64,000 nucleotides of DNA. Origin: Pontibacillus marinus BH030004 = DSM 16465. Lineage in GTDB: Bacteria > Bacillota > Bacilli > Bacillales > BH030062. Under the pieces are notes generated by a model. It was not told the DNA's origin. It made no database searches and saw only the letters and a list, made by a program, of their open reading frames with translations. The DNA lies in contig NZ_AULJ01000008.1 of assembly GCF_000425225.1 (NCBI RefSeq), forward strand, positions 62,001 through 126,000, written 5' to 3'. This document shows, piece by piece, positions 20,898 to 29,688 of this stretch. The position numbers and the translations under genes are program-made. The stretch's first letter is position 1; every line of letters begins with the position of its first letter.

Positions 20898-21238
20898 AGA
20901 ACTTCCCCCCTATGATCATTAGTGTGTTTCAGTTAATCCCTTTATAAAAGTCTCACATATGAATCCCTTCCTCAAAAGCTATAAATCATCAAATCTCGCC
21001 ATTTTATTAAAAATTTCCATTGTTTTCTTCATTTTTCTCCATTTTTCATTGGGGAGTATCGAGATATTGAACTGCATAAAAATGAGGATAGTTCTTCTGT
21101 TTGTTAGATGAAAAATTGAATCATACACTATTTTGGCTAAATGCCTCTTCATCATCTGTTTATAAGGAAGTCAATTTACTATAATGGACGTATAAGATTT
21201 ATTGCTATGAAAATAAAACGTTAAAAGGAAGTATTCCA
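20898..21238. other. Intergenic region between divergent kinase and XRE-TPR genes
   Basis: A 341-base AT-rich stretch without a convincing ORF. It carries a single worn REP-c arm, GAGGATAGTTCTTCTGTTTG (21084-21103), and a TATAAT at 21180-21185 that could be the -10 of the XRE-TPR gene, although no good -35 accompanies it. Confidence 0.5.
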
Positions 21239-22204
21239 ATGAAAGAGTTCCCTTATGATAAGCATCGAATTGGAATGGTAATTAAAAGTTTAAGACAGGA
21301 AAGAGGAATGACACAGAAAGAACTTTGTCATGATATTTGTACGCAATCCAACTATGTAAGAATTGAAAAAGGTGATACAGAGCCAACATTGAATATTCTT
21401 TATTTACTCGTTAGTCGTTTGGGGATAAAGTTTGAAACTTTTCTAAAGATGACTAGAAGCGAAAGTATTGAATATGCCGAGGATACTATAGATGAAATTG
21501 TAAGGTTAATTAGGCTTCAAAGACACCAAGAAGCCTATGAGCTTATAAAAAAAGGGAAAAATAACCCTGCCATAAAAAACACTCCAGAGTACTTACAAGT
21601 TCTTATGTGGCATGAAAGCACCTGTTTAGTACGGGTGAACCAATCTCCGGAAGAAGGCATTGCTCTAGCAAAAGAGGCATTGTCACTTAGTCCAAGCCCA
21701 TACCACTACACAGAAACCGAAATTAATATCTTAAATAGTATTGCTTGTTTTTATCATGACATAGGGCAGGTAGAAGAAGCTAATCAATATTTTCATCAGG
21801 CTGAGGATGCTTATGAGAGGTTAACCAGACCAAAGGACGAAAAGGTTTTGATTAGAATCCTGATAAACTGGGCGGCGAATAACCAAATTGTTGACCCCAA
21901 AACGTCTTTGAAAAAATACAAACAAGGAATTGAGATTTGTATAAAGAATAATCAAATGTACTGCCTTGGCCAATTATATATGGGTGCAGGTGACCTATAC
22001 ACCCTATCAAAAGAAAAGGATTTGGCACTTGATTATAATAAAAAAGCACTTCATGTTTTTGAAATACAAAATAACCCCAAATTTGATTACATGATGAAAG
22101 CGATCCAAGAACAAATTGATTTACTTAATAAAGGAATATTCTCTGAACAAATGAACCCTAATGAAGAAAGAAAAAGAAAGTTTGCTAATAAAGAAAGAAA
22201 ATGA
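21239..22204 (+). CDS. XRE HTH plus TPR regulator (RNPP-like)
   Basis: A 321-residue protein. The N-terminal HTH (residues 8-65) includes LRQERGMTQKELCHDICTQS and YVRIEKGDTEPTL. The rest is helical with TPR-like repeats (for example residues 155-290, with YHDIGQVEEANQYFHQAED and YMGAGDLYTLSKEKDLALDY). This architecture is that of RNPP peptide-responsive regulators such as PlcR, NprR and Rgg. It ends in a lysine/arginine-rich tail. No secreted pro-peptide gene was seen downstream; a cold-shock gene follows. The cognate signal, if any, is therefore unknown. Confidence 0.82.
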   Translation: MKEFPYDKHRIGMVIKSLRQERGMTQKELCHDICTQSNYVRIEKGDTEPTLNILYLLVSRLGIKFETFLKMTRSESIEYAEDTIDEIVRLIRLQRHQEAYELIKKGKNNPAIKNTPEYLQVLMWHESTCLVRVNQSPEEGIALAKEALSLSPSPYHYTETEINILNSIACFYHDIGQVEEANQYFHQAEDAYERLTRPKDEKVLIRILINWAANNQIVDPKTSLKKYKQGIEICIKNNQMYCLGQLYMGAGDLYTLSKEKDLALDYNKKALHVFEIQNNPKFDYMMKAIQEQIDLLNKGIFSEQMNPNEERKRKFANKERK

Positions 22205-22207
22205 CGT

Positions 22208-22222
22208 GTGCGGGTCAGGCAC
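22208..22222. repeat. Half REP-a
   Basis: Only the right arm, GTGCGGGTCAGGCAC, four bases after the regulator stop codon. Confidence 0.6.
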
Positions 22223-22246
22223 TTTGTGTTTTTTCAACAAAAATTA

Positions 22247-22275
22247 TTCGACAAAAACCGGGTGGTGCCAGGCAC
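22247..22275. repeat. REP-b element, inverted
   Basis: TTCGACAAAAACCGGGTGGTGCCAGGCAC, minus orientation, with TTCGACA (22247-22253), the reverse complement of TGTCGAA. Confidence 0.75.
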
Positions 22276-22453
22276 TACAAAGAGGCACTACAAAGAATTA
22301 CAATGAATCCTATGCTTTGTTTAAATGCTATGATATAATAAAAATTAACTAATTGTTGTTCGGAATAATAGACCTAAGAAGTTGATACATCTTAAAGAAA
22401 TTGTTAGAGCAAGAATGGTAATACTTGTGCAAAATGCACATGGAGGAATTTAA

Positions 22454-22654
22454 ATGAGTAACGGTACAGTAAAATGGTTTAACGCAGACAAAGGTTTCGG
22501 ATTTATTGAAGTAGAAGGTGGAGACGACGTATTTGTTCACTTCTCTGCAATTAATGAAGAAGGCTTCAAAACATTAGAAGAAGGTCAAGCTGTTTCTTTT
22601 GAAATCGAGCAAGGTAATCGCGGACCACAAGCAGCTAATGTTGAGAAACAATAA
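22454..22654 (+). CDS. cspB: Cold-shock protein, CspB type
   Basis: A 66-residue single OB-fold RNA/DNA-binding protein. RNP1 KGFGFIEV and RNP2 VFVHFS are intact, and the whole length matches CspA/CspB proteins, which act as RNA chaperones. GGAGG lies about eight bases before the ATG. A TATAAT-like -10 at about 22334-22339 would leave a leader of roughly 110 bases, typical for cold-inducible csp mRNAs. A strong terminator follows. Paralogue assignment (B, C or D) cannot be made from one gene. Confidence 0.95.
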   Translation: MSNGTVKWFNADKGFGFIEVEGGDDVFVHFSAINEEGFKTLEEGQAVSFEIEQGNRGPQAANVEKQ

Positions 22655-22661
22655 ATCATCC

Positions 22662-22698
22662 AAAAAAGCTCTTCCCTATATAGGGAAGAGCTTTTTTT
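22662..22698 (+). terminator. Terminator of the cold-shock gene
   Basis: AAAAAAGCTCTTCCCTATA / TAGGGAAGAGCTTTTTTT: a perfect 11 to 12 base-pair stem with a T-run, eight bases after the csp stop. Confidence 0.93.
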
Positions 22699-22708
22699 GT
22701 CCAAATTG

Positions 22709-22758
22709 GTGCCTGATCCCCACTCCATTAAAGCATTAACGTGGTGGGGGTCAGGCAC
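22709..22758. repeat. REP-a palindrome
   Basis: A 50-base copy, GTGCCTGATCCCCACTCC... with right arm GTGGGGGTCAGGCAC, downstream of the csp terminator. Confidence 0.85.
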
Positions 22759-22777
22759 TTTTATAGGCACTTTTATA

Positions 22778-22806
22778 TTCGGCAAAAACCGAGTGGTGCC
22801 AGGCAC
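22778..22806. repeat. REP-b element, inverted, one change in the box
   Basis: TTCGGCAAAAACCGAGTGGTGCCAGGCAC, with TTCGGCA in place of TTCGACA. It still matches TGNCGAA when reversed. It lies about 100 bases before the BASS transporter start. Confidence 0.7.
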
Positions 22807-22906
22807 TACAATTATTAATTTCTGTGAAGCATTATCAATTTAATGTTTTAAATTGTCGCAATATAATGTATAATCTGACAATAAATTATTTGAAGGAGTG
22901 ATATCA

Positions 22907-23878
22907 TTGAGAACTTTAGAAAAAATCAGTAGTTTTGTAGGGAGCACATTTGCAATTTGGGTATTACTATTTGCGGCCTTATCTTTTATTTTTCCTTCCG
23001 GGTTTACTTGGATTGTTCCGTACATTGTTCCTTTATTAGGAATCATTATGTTTGGTATGGGTCTGACGCTATCGGCTAATGACTTTAAAGAAGTCTTACG
23101 TCGTCCAAAAGAGGTGGCTGTTGGTGTTGGGGCTCAGTTTATTATTATGCCTTTTCTTGCCTTTGCACTAGTCACAATCCTACCTGTTTCACCAGAAGTC
23201 GCAGTTGGTGTTATTTTGGTCGGGTGCTGTCCTGGAGGAACTTCCTCAAATGTTATGACGTATTTATCAAAAGGAGATACAGCCTTATCTGTTGCGATTA
23301 CCGCTGTATCAACTGTCTTAGCACCAATTATGACTCCATTACTTATGCTACTTTTTGCTAGTGAATGGTTACCTGTATCAGCAGGAGCGCTTTTTTTATC
23401 CATTGTTAAAATTGTTCTAGTACCTATTATTTTAGGTCTTTTAGTTAAATACTTCTTAGGGGAAAAAATCGAAGCTGGTATTAAAGCATTGCCTCTTGTT
23501 TCAGTAATTGCTATTGTGGCAATTGTAGCGGCTGTTGTAGGTGTAAACCAAGAAAACATCGCTGAAACCGGTGCACTTATATTTGCTATTATTGTTTTAC
23601 ATAACGGGCTTGGCTACTTATTAGGCCTAGGCTTAGGGAAATTATTTAAAATGGACCAAACGAAAAGTAGAGCTGTTTCAATTGAGGTAGGGATGCAAAA
23701 TTCCGGACTCGGTGCTTCCTTAGCAGCGGTTCACTTTAGCCCGTTAGCCGCCGTGCCAAGTGCCATTTTTAGTGTATGGCATAATATTTCAGGCCCAATT
23801 ATTGCCACGATCTTTCGAAAGCAGCAAGAAAAAGACGAAATCAAAGATACAGATAAGAATGAAGAAGTTTCAGCTTAG
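22907..23878 (+). CDS. Bile acid:sodium symporter (BASS) family transporter, YocS-like
   Basis: A 323-residue membrane protein with about 9-10 hydrophobic segments. Family motifs are visible: LLGIIMFGMGLTLSANDF near residue 45, the glycine-rich VGCCPGGTSSNVMTYLSKGD near 107, and SIEVGMQNSGLGASLA near 260. It imports organic anions with sodium; bacterial members carry bile acids, pantoate or keto acids, and specificity is not readable here. TTG 22907 is the start, seven bases after GAAGGAGTG; the GTG within that site is the alternative. It ends with a charged, lysine/glutamate-rich tail. Confidence 0.88.
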   Translation: MRTLEKISSFVGSTFAIWVLLFAALSFIFPSGFTWIVPYIVPLLGIIMFGMGLTLSANDFKEVLRRPKEVAVGVGAQFIIMPFLAFALVTILPVSPEVAVGVILVGCCPGGTSSNVMTYLSKGDTALSVAITAVSTVLAPIMTPLLMLLFASEWLPVSAGALFLSIVKIVLVPIILGLLVKYFLGEKIEAGIKALPLVSVIAIVAIVAAVVGVNQENIAETGALIFAIIVLHNGLGYLLGLGLGKLFKMDQTKSRAVSIEVGMQNSGLGASLAAVHFSPLAAVPSAIFSVWHNISGPIIATIFRKQQEKDEIKDTDKNEEVSA

Positions 23879-23896
23879 TGCCTGATCCTCACCGCA
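23879..23896. repeat. Half REP-a joined to REP-c
   Basis: GTGCCTGATCCTCACCGC, the left REP-a arm only, ending six bases before a complete REP-c. It suggests that one repeat was inserted into or recombined with the other. Confidence 0.6.
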
Positions 23897-23901
23897 AACA
23901 T

Positions 23902-23953
23902 GGGGACGGTTCTTCTGTTTGTGAATTAAGATACAAACAGAAGAACCGTCCCT
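23902..23953. repeat. REP-c palindrome
   Basis: GGGGACGGTTCTTCTGTTTG... / ...ACAAACAGAAGAACCGTCCC, 21-base arms with a ten-base loop, downstream of the BASS transporter gene. Confidence 0.9.
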
Positions 23954-23995
23954 TAGTTACGTTAAACAAAATAATTGTTTAGGATGTGAAAACCC

Positions 23996-24241
23996 GTGAA
24001 TAAAATTGAAATATTAATGAGATTAGCGGATATAGGTAAAGAAGAACATAAAATATTTCAAGAAGCTGAAGATATAGGAATTGATTTATCAACAATTTTC
24101 GACCGTTTAAACACCTATTCATTATTTCGAGACATTTTAGGAATAACAGGTGATCCCATTCTTGAAACTGTACTTGATTATGAGAGTGATAAAATTACAA
24201 GGGAAGAATTGAAAAACTTTTTATTGAAAGTTGAAGAATGA
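23996..24241 (+). CDS. Small uncharacterised acidic protein
   Basis: An 81-residue, mostly helical, acidic protein that I do not recognise. It starts with GTG and has AGGATGTG about ten bases upstream. There are no membrane segments, cysteines or known motifs. The gene is isolated between two REP-c copies (23902-23953 and 24249-24300), the second starting eight bases after its stop codon. Codon use and ribosome site make it a plausible real gene. Confidence 0.6.
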   Translation: MNKIEILMRLADIGKEEHKIFQEAEDIGIDLSTIFDRLNTYSLFRDILGITGDPILETVLDYESDKITREELKNFLLKVEE

Positions 24242-24248
24242 GTAAACC

Positions 24249-24300
24249 GGGGACGGTTCTTTCGTTTGTTTATAGCCACACAAACAGAAGAACCGTCCCT
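24249..24300. repeat. REP-c palindrome
   Basis: GGGGACGGTTCTTTCGTTTG... / ...ACAAACAGAAGAACCGTCCC, 52 bases, one arm with a T/C change. Confidence 0.9.
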
Positions 24301-24392
24301 ATGTTTGCTTCCTTCGTCAAAAAGCGACAATTTTCTGTTCGGGTCTTTTGATATGATGAAAAAGAACTACAAAAAGAGGGGGGAGTTGTTGG

Positions 24393-25613
24393 TTGAAAAG
24401 TTTTTGGATATTATCAGGAATTATGATCGTCTTTATCACCATTTTTACAGAGCAACATATTGTTGCAGAAACTAGTGATGAATTCATAAAGACCACCAAA
24501 CGAACAATGATATACGATGAAATAGCGGGTGAGCGGATAAAAGTAGGAAGTTTAGAGAAGGGTCAAACGATTAAAGTTGAGGGGGAAAGTGGTAACTATT
24601 ATCAAATTCGCTTTTCACATGGTTTGGGACAGGTACTTAAACGTGATACAGTCATTGTGGAGAATTCAGGTTTTACTGGTAAGCTTTTAGAAGAAAAACA
24701 TGATCAGAATCAAATGATTATAACAAGAGATCATGTAACGGTATATGATAACGTTTCGGGTACATTAGTGCCATTTGCGAAGATAAATCCTAATATGCGT
24801 TATGCTGTCGTCAGGAGTTATGGAGAGAACTGGTGGGAGATCACAATAGGTGGCCGTATCGGTTATATCTATAAACCTGCAACTGAAATGGATACAGGGG
24901 TTCCGGTATTAATGTACCATCATATTTTAAAAGATAACGAGAACAAAAATTATAGAGACATCTCGACTACTATTTCATTAGATTTCTTCAATGAAAATAT
25001 GAAATATCTTGCTGATCATGAATATAAAGTTATAACGCTTCAAGAACTAGAAGGGTATTTATTAAGAAAAGAAAACCTTACAGGAAAAGTTGTGGCGATT
25101 ACGTTTGATGATGGATTAAAAACGAACTATTTATATGCTTATCCAATATTAAAAAAGTATGGATTTAAGGTAGCTGAGTTTACGATTACGAACCGAACTA
25201 GAAAAGATCCTACACCTTTTAACCCAGAAACGCTTCAATTTATTAGTATTACTGAAATAGATGAGATGAATGAATCCCAGATATTTAGTTTTCAAGCTCA
25301 TTCACATGGACTACATAGCCGTGACGTAAACTATAGCCCTTTAATGATTATGAAATCTTATCAAGAAATCATGCATGATCTGCAAACTAATCAAGAAATG
25401 TTAACTCCATATGGAGAAGTGAATTACTTTGCATATCCATTTGGCCAATATGATGAAGAAGCATTGCAAGCATTAAAAGATAGTGGATTTCGTATGGCAT
25501 TTACAACAAAACCAGGAAAGGTACAAATAGGGGATTCATTACTAGAACTCAAGCGCCAAGGTATTGGACCAGAGCATGATTTACAAGATTTTGATAGGAA
25601 GATAAGTAATTAG
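24393..25613 (+). CDS. Secreted polysaccharide deacetylase with SH3-like domains
   Basis: A 406-residue exported protein. An N-terminal signal peptide (residues 1-26, ending VAET) is followed by two bacterial SH3-like repeats (about 30-170) and a NodB/CE4 domain. The CE4 motifs are PVLMYHHIL, the metal-site ITFDDGLKTNY (near residue 238), SFQAHSHGLHSRD (metal histidines near 305) and YFAYPFGQYDEEAL. It would remove N-acetyl groups from cell-wall glycans or exopolysaccharide. The TTG start has GGGGGAG about eight bases upstream. REP-c copies flank it on both sides. Confidence 0.9.
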   Translation: MKSFWILSGIMIVFITIFTEQHIVAETSDEFIKTTKRTMIYDEIAGERIKVGSLEKGQTIKVEGESGNYYQIRFSHGLGQVLKRDTVIVENSGFTGKLLEEKHDQNQMIITRDHVTVYDNVSGTLVPFAKINPNMRYAVVRSYGENWWEITIGGRIGYIYKPATEMDTGVPVLMYHHILKDNENKNYRDISTTISLDFFNENMKYLADHEYKVITLQELEGYLLRKENLTGKVVAITFDDGLKTNYLYAYPILKKYGFKVAEFTITNRTRKDPTPFNPETLQFISITEIDEMNESQIFSFQAHSHGLHSRDVNYSPLMIMKSYQEIMHDLQTNQEMLTPYGEVNYFAYPFGQYDEEALQALKDSGFRMAFTTKPGKVQIGDSLLELKRQGIGPEHDLQDFDRKISN

Positions 25614-25636
25614 GAAGAAACATGGGGAAGAAACAT

Positions 25637-25688
25637 GGGGACGGTTCTTCTATTTGTGAAAAAAGATACAAACAGAAGAACCGTCCCT
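25637..25688. repeat. REP-c palindrome with short upstream duplication
   Basis: GGGGACGGTTCTTCTATTTG... / ...ACAAACAGAAGAACCGTCCC. Just before it, AGAAACATGGGG occurs twice in tandem (25618-25640), a possible insertion scar. Confidence 0.88.
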
Positions 25689-25728
25689 TTGATATGCTTG
25701 GTCTCTAATTACAAATTTTCTCTATGAC

Positions 25729-25923
25729 TTAGGTAACAGAGGTTCGAATCTGATTTTTACGATTTTGAAGGTCGGTTAGATATATATCTAATATCTGACT
25801 AATCTCAATAGTATGTGCGTGGTTAAGCCCTTTTTTTAGTCCCACGTTGATCATTCTCTGTCTCAACATACTAATTATAAATTTAGTTTCCTCAATCGAA
25901 AGGCATTTACATGATGTAAACAT
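25729..25923 (-). CDS. Spo0E-like aspartyl-phosphate phosphatase
   Basis: A 64-residue, two-helix protein. IEETKFIISMLRQRMINVG followed by IEISQILDIYLTDLQ reproduces the Spo0E-family pattern with the SQxLD motif. Such proteins dephosphorylate Spo0A~P and restrain sporulation. ATG 25923 is preceded on the minus strand by AAGGAGAATTGCCTAT, a good ribosome site. A TTGACA-N17-TATGTA candidate promoter (minus strand, 26005-26033) has a perfect -35 but a weak -10. Confidence 0.8.
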   Translation of the reverse strand: MFTSCKCLSIEETKFIISMLRQRMINVGLKKGLNHAHTIEISQILDIYLTDLQNRKNQIRTSVT

Positions 25924-26061
25924 ATAGGCAATTCTCCTTGGTGATGTAATAGGTAATATATACTAAAAACAAGATAAATTTTAACAAATAATAAGTTGAA
26001 AAGGTACATATTTTTTAAGTTACTGTGTGTCAATTTAGTGAACAAAAAAACATAGAAAAAC

Positions 26062-26113
26062 ATAGAAACGGTTCGTATGTTTGTGAAATAAGAGAGAAAG
26101 GCTAGAACTGTCC
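26062..26113. repeat. Degenerate REP-c
   Basis: ATAGAAACGGTTCGTATGTTTG...GGCTAGAACTGTCC: spacing and central GTGAAATAAGA match REP-c, but the arms have drifted. Confidence 0.5.
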
Positions 26114-26397
26114 AAACCAAATATTCTCTTTCATTATATAACAGCAACTTGAATGATCATTTTTATACGAGAGAATTACATATTTGACTATATTCCTCCA
26201 CCATAGAATTTAAAAAGCCTCGTTCGCACTTCACAAGATAAAATTGTTTCCTCAGGAGGAGGATCCGAATGCCTTGGGAAATGACTTGTATTGGATTGAA
26301 GTTCTCGATGGATACCAGGTTCACCTAAAAGTATTTGGGATATTCCCCCATAAGAAAAGTCTTCTTTTTTCTGAACAGAAAGGCAGGGATCGATACT

Positions 26398-26937
26398 ATG
26401 CCAAGGCAACCCAGGAAAAAGAGTAGAAGTGGCATTTACCATGTTATTGTACGAGGAGCGAATCGTTTTTCATAGGGATGAAGACCGGTTACGGTTCCTG
26501 GATACACTGAAACGATACAAGCTTGAAAATGAGATTCAGGTACTGGCTTGGTGTCTGATGGATAACCATGTGCACCTTTTGCTTAAGGAGAAAGACAAAA
26601 GCATCTCGGCACTGATGAAGAGGCTCGGCATTAGTTATGCTTCTTATTACAACTGGACATATAGGACAAACGGGCATCTGTTTCAGGACCGTTTCAAAAG
26701 CGAAGTGGTTGAATCGGACAGCTACCTTGCGACGGTCGTACGCTATATCCATATGAACCCTGTAAAAGCGATGAGTGTCTGAGTGCTTGGGGAGATTGGC
26801 GGGTGAGTTTGACAGATGAGGAGGCAAGAGGCGCTATTATGGAGGTCCTTGGCAATTTAGAGATTCCTCAGGTGAAGTCACTTTCTGGGAGGGAGCGAAA
26901 TGTGGTGTTGAAAAGAGTGAAGGAAATTAAAGGATGA
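26398..26937 (+). pseudogene. REP-associated tyrosine transposase (RAYT, Y1_Tnp), frameshifted remnant
   Basis: Three segments in frames 1, 2 and 1 join into one RAYT. The first, MPRQPRKKSRSGIYHVIVRG at 26398, runs into a stop after NRFS. The second starts around FHRDEDRLRFLDTLKRYK and carries the catalytic HUH motif MDNHVHLLL, then HLFQDRFKSE and YIHMNPVKA, ending at 26782. The third, SLTDEEARGAIMEVLGNL onward, ends at 26937. The usual WSSY region between NPVKA and the third part is missing, so there is at least one internal deletion. RAYTs are single-strand nucleases linked to REP palindromes. This copy cannot make a full protein. Confidence 0.85.
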
Positions 26938-27082
26938 TCTTCATCTCCTGAAATGAAGATTTTGGGTATAGTGTTTTTAAAAGGAGATATACGCTTGTAA
27001 ATTTTATGAGCATCACGAACAATAAAAGACCACTGAAGGTATGTGCTTTAATGTAATAATGGTTTTGCGTTTTCTTCCACAT
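26927..27082 (-). CDS. Possible 51-residue membrane peptide
   Basis: A short minus-strand frame, beginning MWKKTQNHYYIKAHTFSG, with one hydrophobic segment (about residues 18-36). It has AAAGGAAGGG five bases before its ATG and a promoter-like TTGAGA-N17-TATAAA 55-60 bases further up (27144-27172). Its end overlaps the RAYT remnant's tail by eleven bases. I do not recognise it; ribosome site and promoter are the only support. Confidence 0.35.
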   Translation of the reverse strand: MWKKTQNHYYIKAHTFSGLLLFVMLIKFTSVYLLLKTLYPKSSFQEMKIIL

Positions 27083-27143
27083 GAATCCCTTCCTTTAAAA
27101 ATTGTTTAAAGGCTTCATCACCTCAAAATAATTTTCATGTGAC

Positions 27144-27172
27144 TTTATAACTATATATTACAATATTCTCAA
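27144..27172 (-). promoter_or_regulatory. Candidate sigma-A promoter for the 51-residue ORF
   Basis: Minus strand TTGAGA (27172-27167), 17-base spacer, TATAAA (27149-27144). It is in an AT-rich region, so chance occurrence is possible. Confidence 0.4.
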
Positions 27173-27369
27173 AAAAATACAACAATTCAAAATAAAGCTA
27201 TCTCCTTAGGATAAAGTCCAAGAATTCTTCAATCAAAAGGAGTTCTTGAAATTCATTTGAATAATTCTAATGAATCAGGAATTAAGGTCTATTATTTTGG
27301 GTTAATTTGTTATACTATTATTCCCTTCACAACATCTAAAATGTAAAATGGAGATAGGAGGTGAAATTT

Positions 27370-27558
27370 ATGGTCTACGTGTTAGCAGTCCTTTTTCCCC
27401 CAGCAGCTATTATGGTAGTAGGGGAACCCAAGAAAGCCTTATTAAATCTAGTTTTATGGTTATTTTTCATTATCCCTGCCATTATCCATGCATTTTTTGT
27501 AATAGACGATTCTCGGGAAGAAGAGTATCTTAAGAAGCATGAAGAAAATCTAACCTAA
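27370..27558 (+). CDS. YqaE/Pmp3-family small membrane protein
   Basis: A 62-residue protein with two membrane segments: VYVLAVLFPPAAIMVVGEP and a second from about residue 24 to 46, ending in a charged tail. The FPPxA motif and length fit the Pmp3/YqaE family of stress-induced proteolipids, which affect membrane potential and salt tolerance in other organisms. ATG 27370 is chosen because AGGAGGTG (27356-27363) ends six bases before it; GTG 27361 lies inside that site. It stands alone, with no obvious partner. Confidence 0.8.
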   Translation: MVYVLAVLFPPAAIMVVGEPKKALLNLVLWLFFIIPAIIHAFFVIDDSREEEYLKKHEENLT

Positions 27559-27933
27559 ATTTGTATATCACTTTAAATATAAGAGGACAACTATTCTATG
27601 TATCATGATGAACCCTACATATCCTTTAGGGGACTTTTGGATCATTTTGTGTTTAATATCAGGTTGTTTTCATTCATTATATAATAATAAGTTCTCTGAT
27701 TATATTGCCTGGTCGTATATTTGCGATCAGGATCTTTTTTGCAATTCAAATCAAAGGGAAAAGTTTGTATTAGATATAAAGGAAGTTATATCTATCATTT
27801 TACCCCTTTATATTTTTTAGAACTAGTTCACTTATAAACTATAATTATCACTTGAATTATTGTCTAATACTGATGAAAGCATCAGAAAATACTCATAATA
27901 GTTGGTGACATTAAGGAGGCAAATAAAATCTTT
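27559..27933. other. Intergenic region without a convincing gene
   Basis: 375 AT-rich bases. A 71-codon frame at 27605-27820 has no ribosome site, an atypical composition (many C, W and Y) and no recognisable motif, so I do not call it. AAGGAGG at 27913-27919 belongs to the next gene. Confidence 0.5.
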
Positions 27934-29624
27934 ATGTTTTCAACCATTAAACACTATCAACATTTAAACCTTATTTTTAATAGCATACAGGATATGGTTT
28001 TCTTAATAGATGTACAGAAAGATGGTACTTTTCGCTATAGGAATGTAAATAACGCAGCTATGGAAAAAAGTAATTTGCCAAAAGATTTGATAGGCAAAAC
28101 CATTCATGAAATCATGCCGAAAGCTTCAGCAGATATCATTATAGAAAATTATCAAAAAGCTGTTCACTCAAAAGAAGAAGTATCTTATGAAGCAGAGATA
28201 TTCATTCACGACGAAACTGCGAAACAACTGCAAAAAAGGTATTATGAATCGAGAGTTACTCCGGTCTTAAATGATGAGGGGCAATGTGAATACCTCATAT
28301 CTATTACACATGACGTTACCGAACGTAAAGAGCAGGAACATGAGCTGAAGTTAGAGAAAGCCAAATTGGACATGATTCTAAATCATGCTGCAGATGCTGT
28401 ATTTACGTTTGATTCGAACGGGAAATATGTAACCGTAAATCCTGGGTTTACAAGACTATTAGGATGGAAAGAAGAGGATTTATTAAATGATCCATCTTTG
28501 AGCATTATCCCAACAGAATATAAAGAAGATTTCGGCGAAATTGTTGAAAAGCTTACAAATGGAGAAGTCATTGAAAATCATTTGTCCAAACGTTTAACTA
28601 AAGACGGTAATACAATCGATGTTATTTCTTCTTATACACCTATTTTGGAGAATGGTAAATTCCTAGGTGGTGTTGCCATGTATAAGGATATTACTGAATT
28701 CAAAAGAATGGCTGAGCAATTAAGGGATAGTGAACTAAGATACCGCCAAATTGCAGACCATCTCTCTGATTTAGTGACGGTAATTGATCCCACCGGAAAT
28801 ATTCTTTATGCTTCTCCATCTCATAAAGATACTTTAGGGCTATCTCCAGAGTTTTATGTAAATAAGTCTATCCTTACATTTGCGCATGGAGATGATATGA
28901 ATCAAATCCAACACTTTATAAAAAACATCGTTCACACGAGCAATCAAAGAGTGTGGAATTTCGGAGAATCACAAAAGATCGAGAAACATTATGGATTGAA
29001 GCAAAGGGAACCCCTGTCCTTGATATTTCCGGCAATGTAGATCGGATTATCGTCATATCTAGAGACATTGGTCAAATAAAAGAACGCGAGGAAACTTTTA
29101 AGCACCAAGCTCTACATGACCATTTAACAAACCTACCTAACCGCAGGATGTTTGATAATGCCTTAGAGAATGCAAAGGAAAAAGGAAAAAGAAGTAAAAG
29201 ACCACTAGCCTTATTTGCTTTAGATTGTGATCATTTTAAGCAAATTAATGATACATATGGTCATGAAGTTGGAGACGAAGTTCTTAAAGAATTTTCCAAT
29301 CGGATTAAACAAAAGGTTAGTGATAACTCTATTGTCTCACGTATAGGTGGAGATGAGTTCCTCATCGTTCAACCAGATATTAGAAAAAAAGAAGATGCTA
29401 CTAAAATTGCCAAGAGCATTGTATCATCAATGAAAACACCTTTTCAAATTGGTCACTTAACGATTCTTGTAGGTACGAGTATAGGGATATCCTTTTATTA
29501 CGGAGATGATATTAGTAAAGAGGATCTGTTAAAACAGGCAGATGATGCTTTATATGATGCTAAGCAGAGAGGGAGAGATTGTTTTAGAATCTATGCTGAG
29601 AGAAAACAATACTCTTTATGGTAG
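27934..29624 (+). pseudogene. PAS-PAS-PAS-GGDEF diguanylate cyclase, split by a frameshift
   Basis: Two overlapping frames make one protein. The first (from ATG 27934, 14 bases after AAGGAGG) holds two PAS domains and most of a third. It goes out of frame near 28950 and ends at 29040. The second resumes with EFRRITKDRETLWIEAKG and carries the PAS end, a linker and a GGDEF domain with intact IGGDEFLIV and LTNLPNRRMF. At 28950-28956 AGAGTGTGGAA would need to be AGAGTGGAA for continuity: an extra TG, or a one-base loss nearby. The protein would make c-di-GMP if the shift were absent. It may be a true mutation or a sequencing error. Confidence 0.8.
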
Positions 29625-29688
29625 CGGATCAAACACTTTTTTTGGCTAAGAGGGACATAGGGATAGGATTCATTGTCACTTTGTATAA

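Noticed and set aside
22161-22352. 63-codon frame after the XRE-TPR gene, a possible signal-peptide gene
   Set aside because: It runs through REP-a and REP-b sequence, has no secretion signal and overlaps the regulator's end in another frame.
23134-23559. 141-codon minus-strand frame
   Set aside because: It is antisense to the BASS transporter; composition reflects reversed membrane codons.
27605-27820. 71-codon frame between YqaE-like and PAS-GGDEF genes
   Set aside because: No ribosome site, odd Cys/Trp/Tyr content, no motif.
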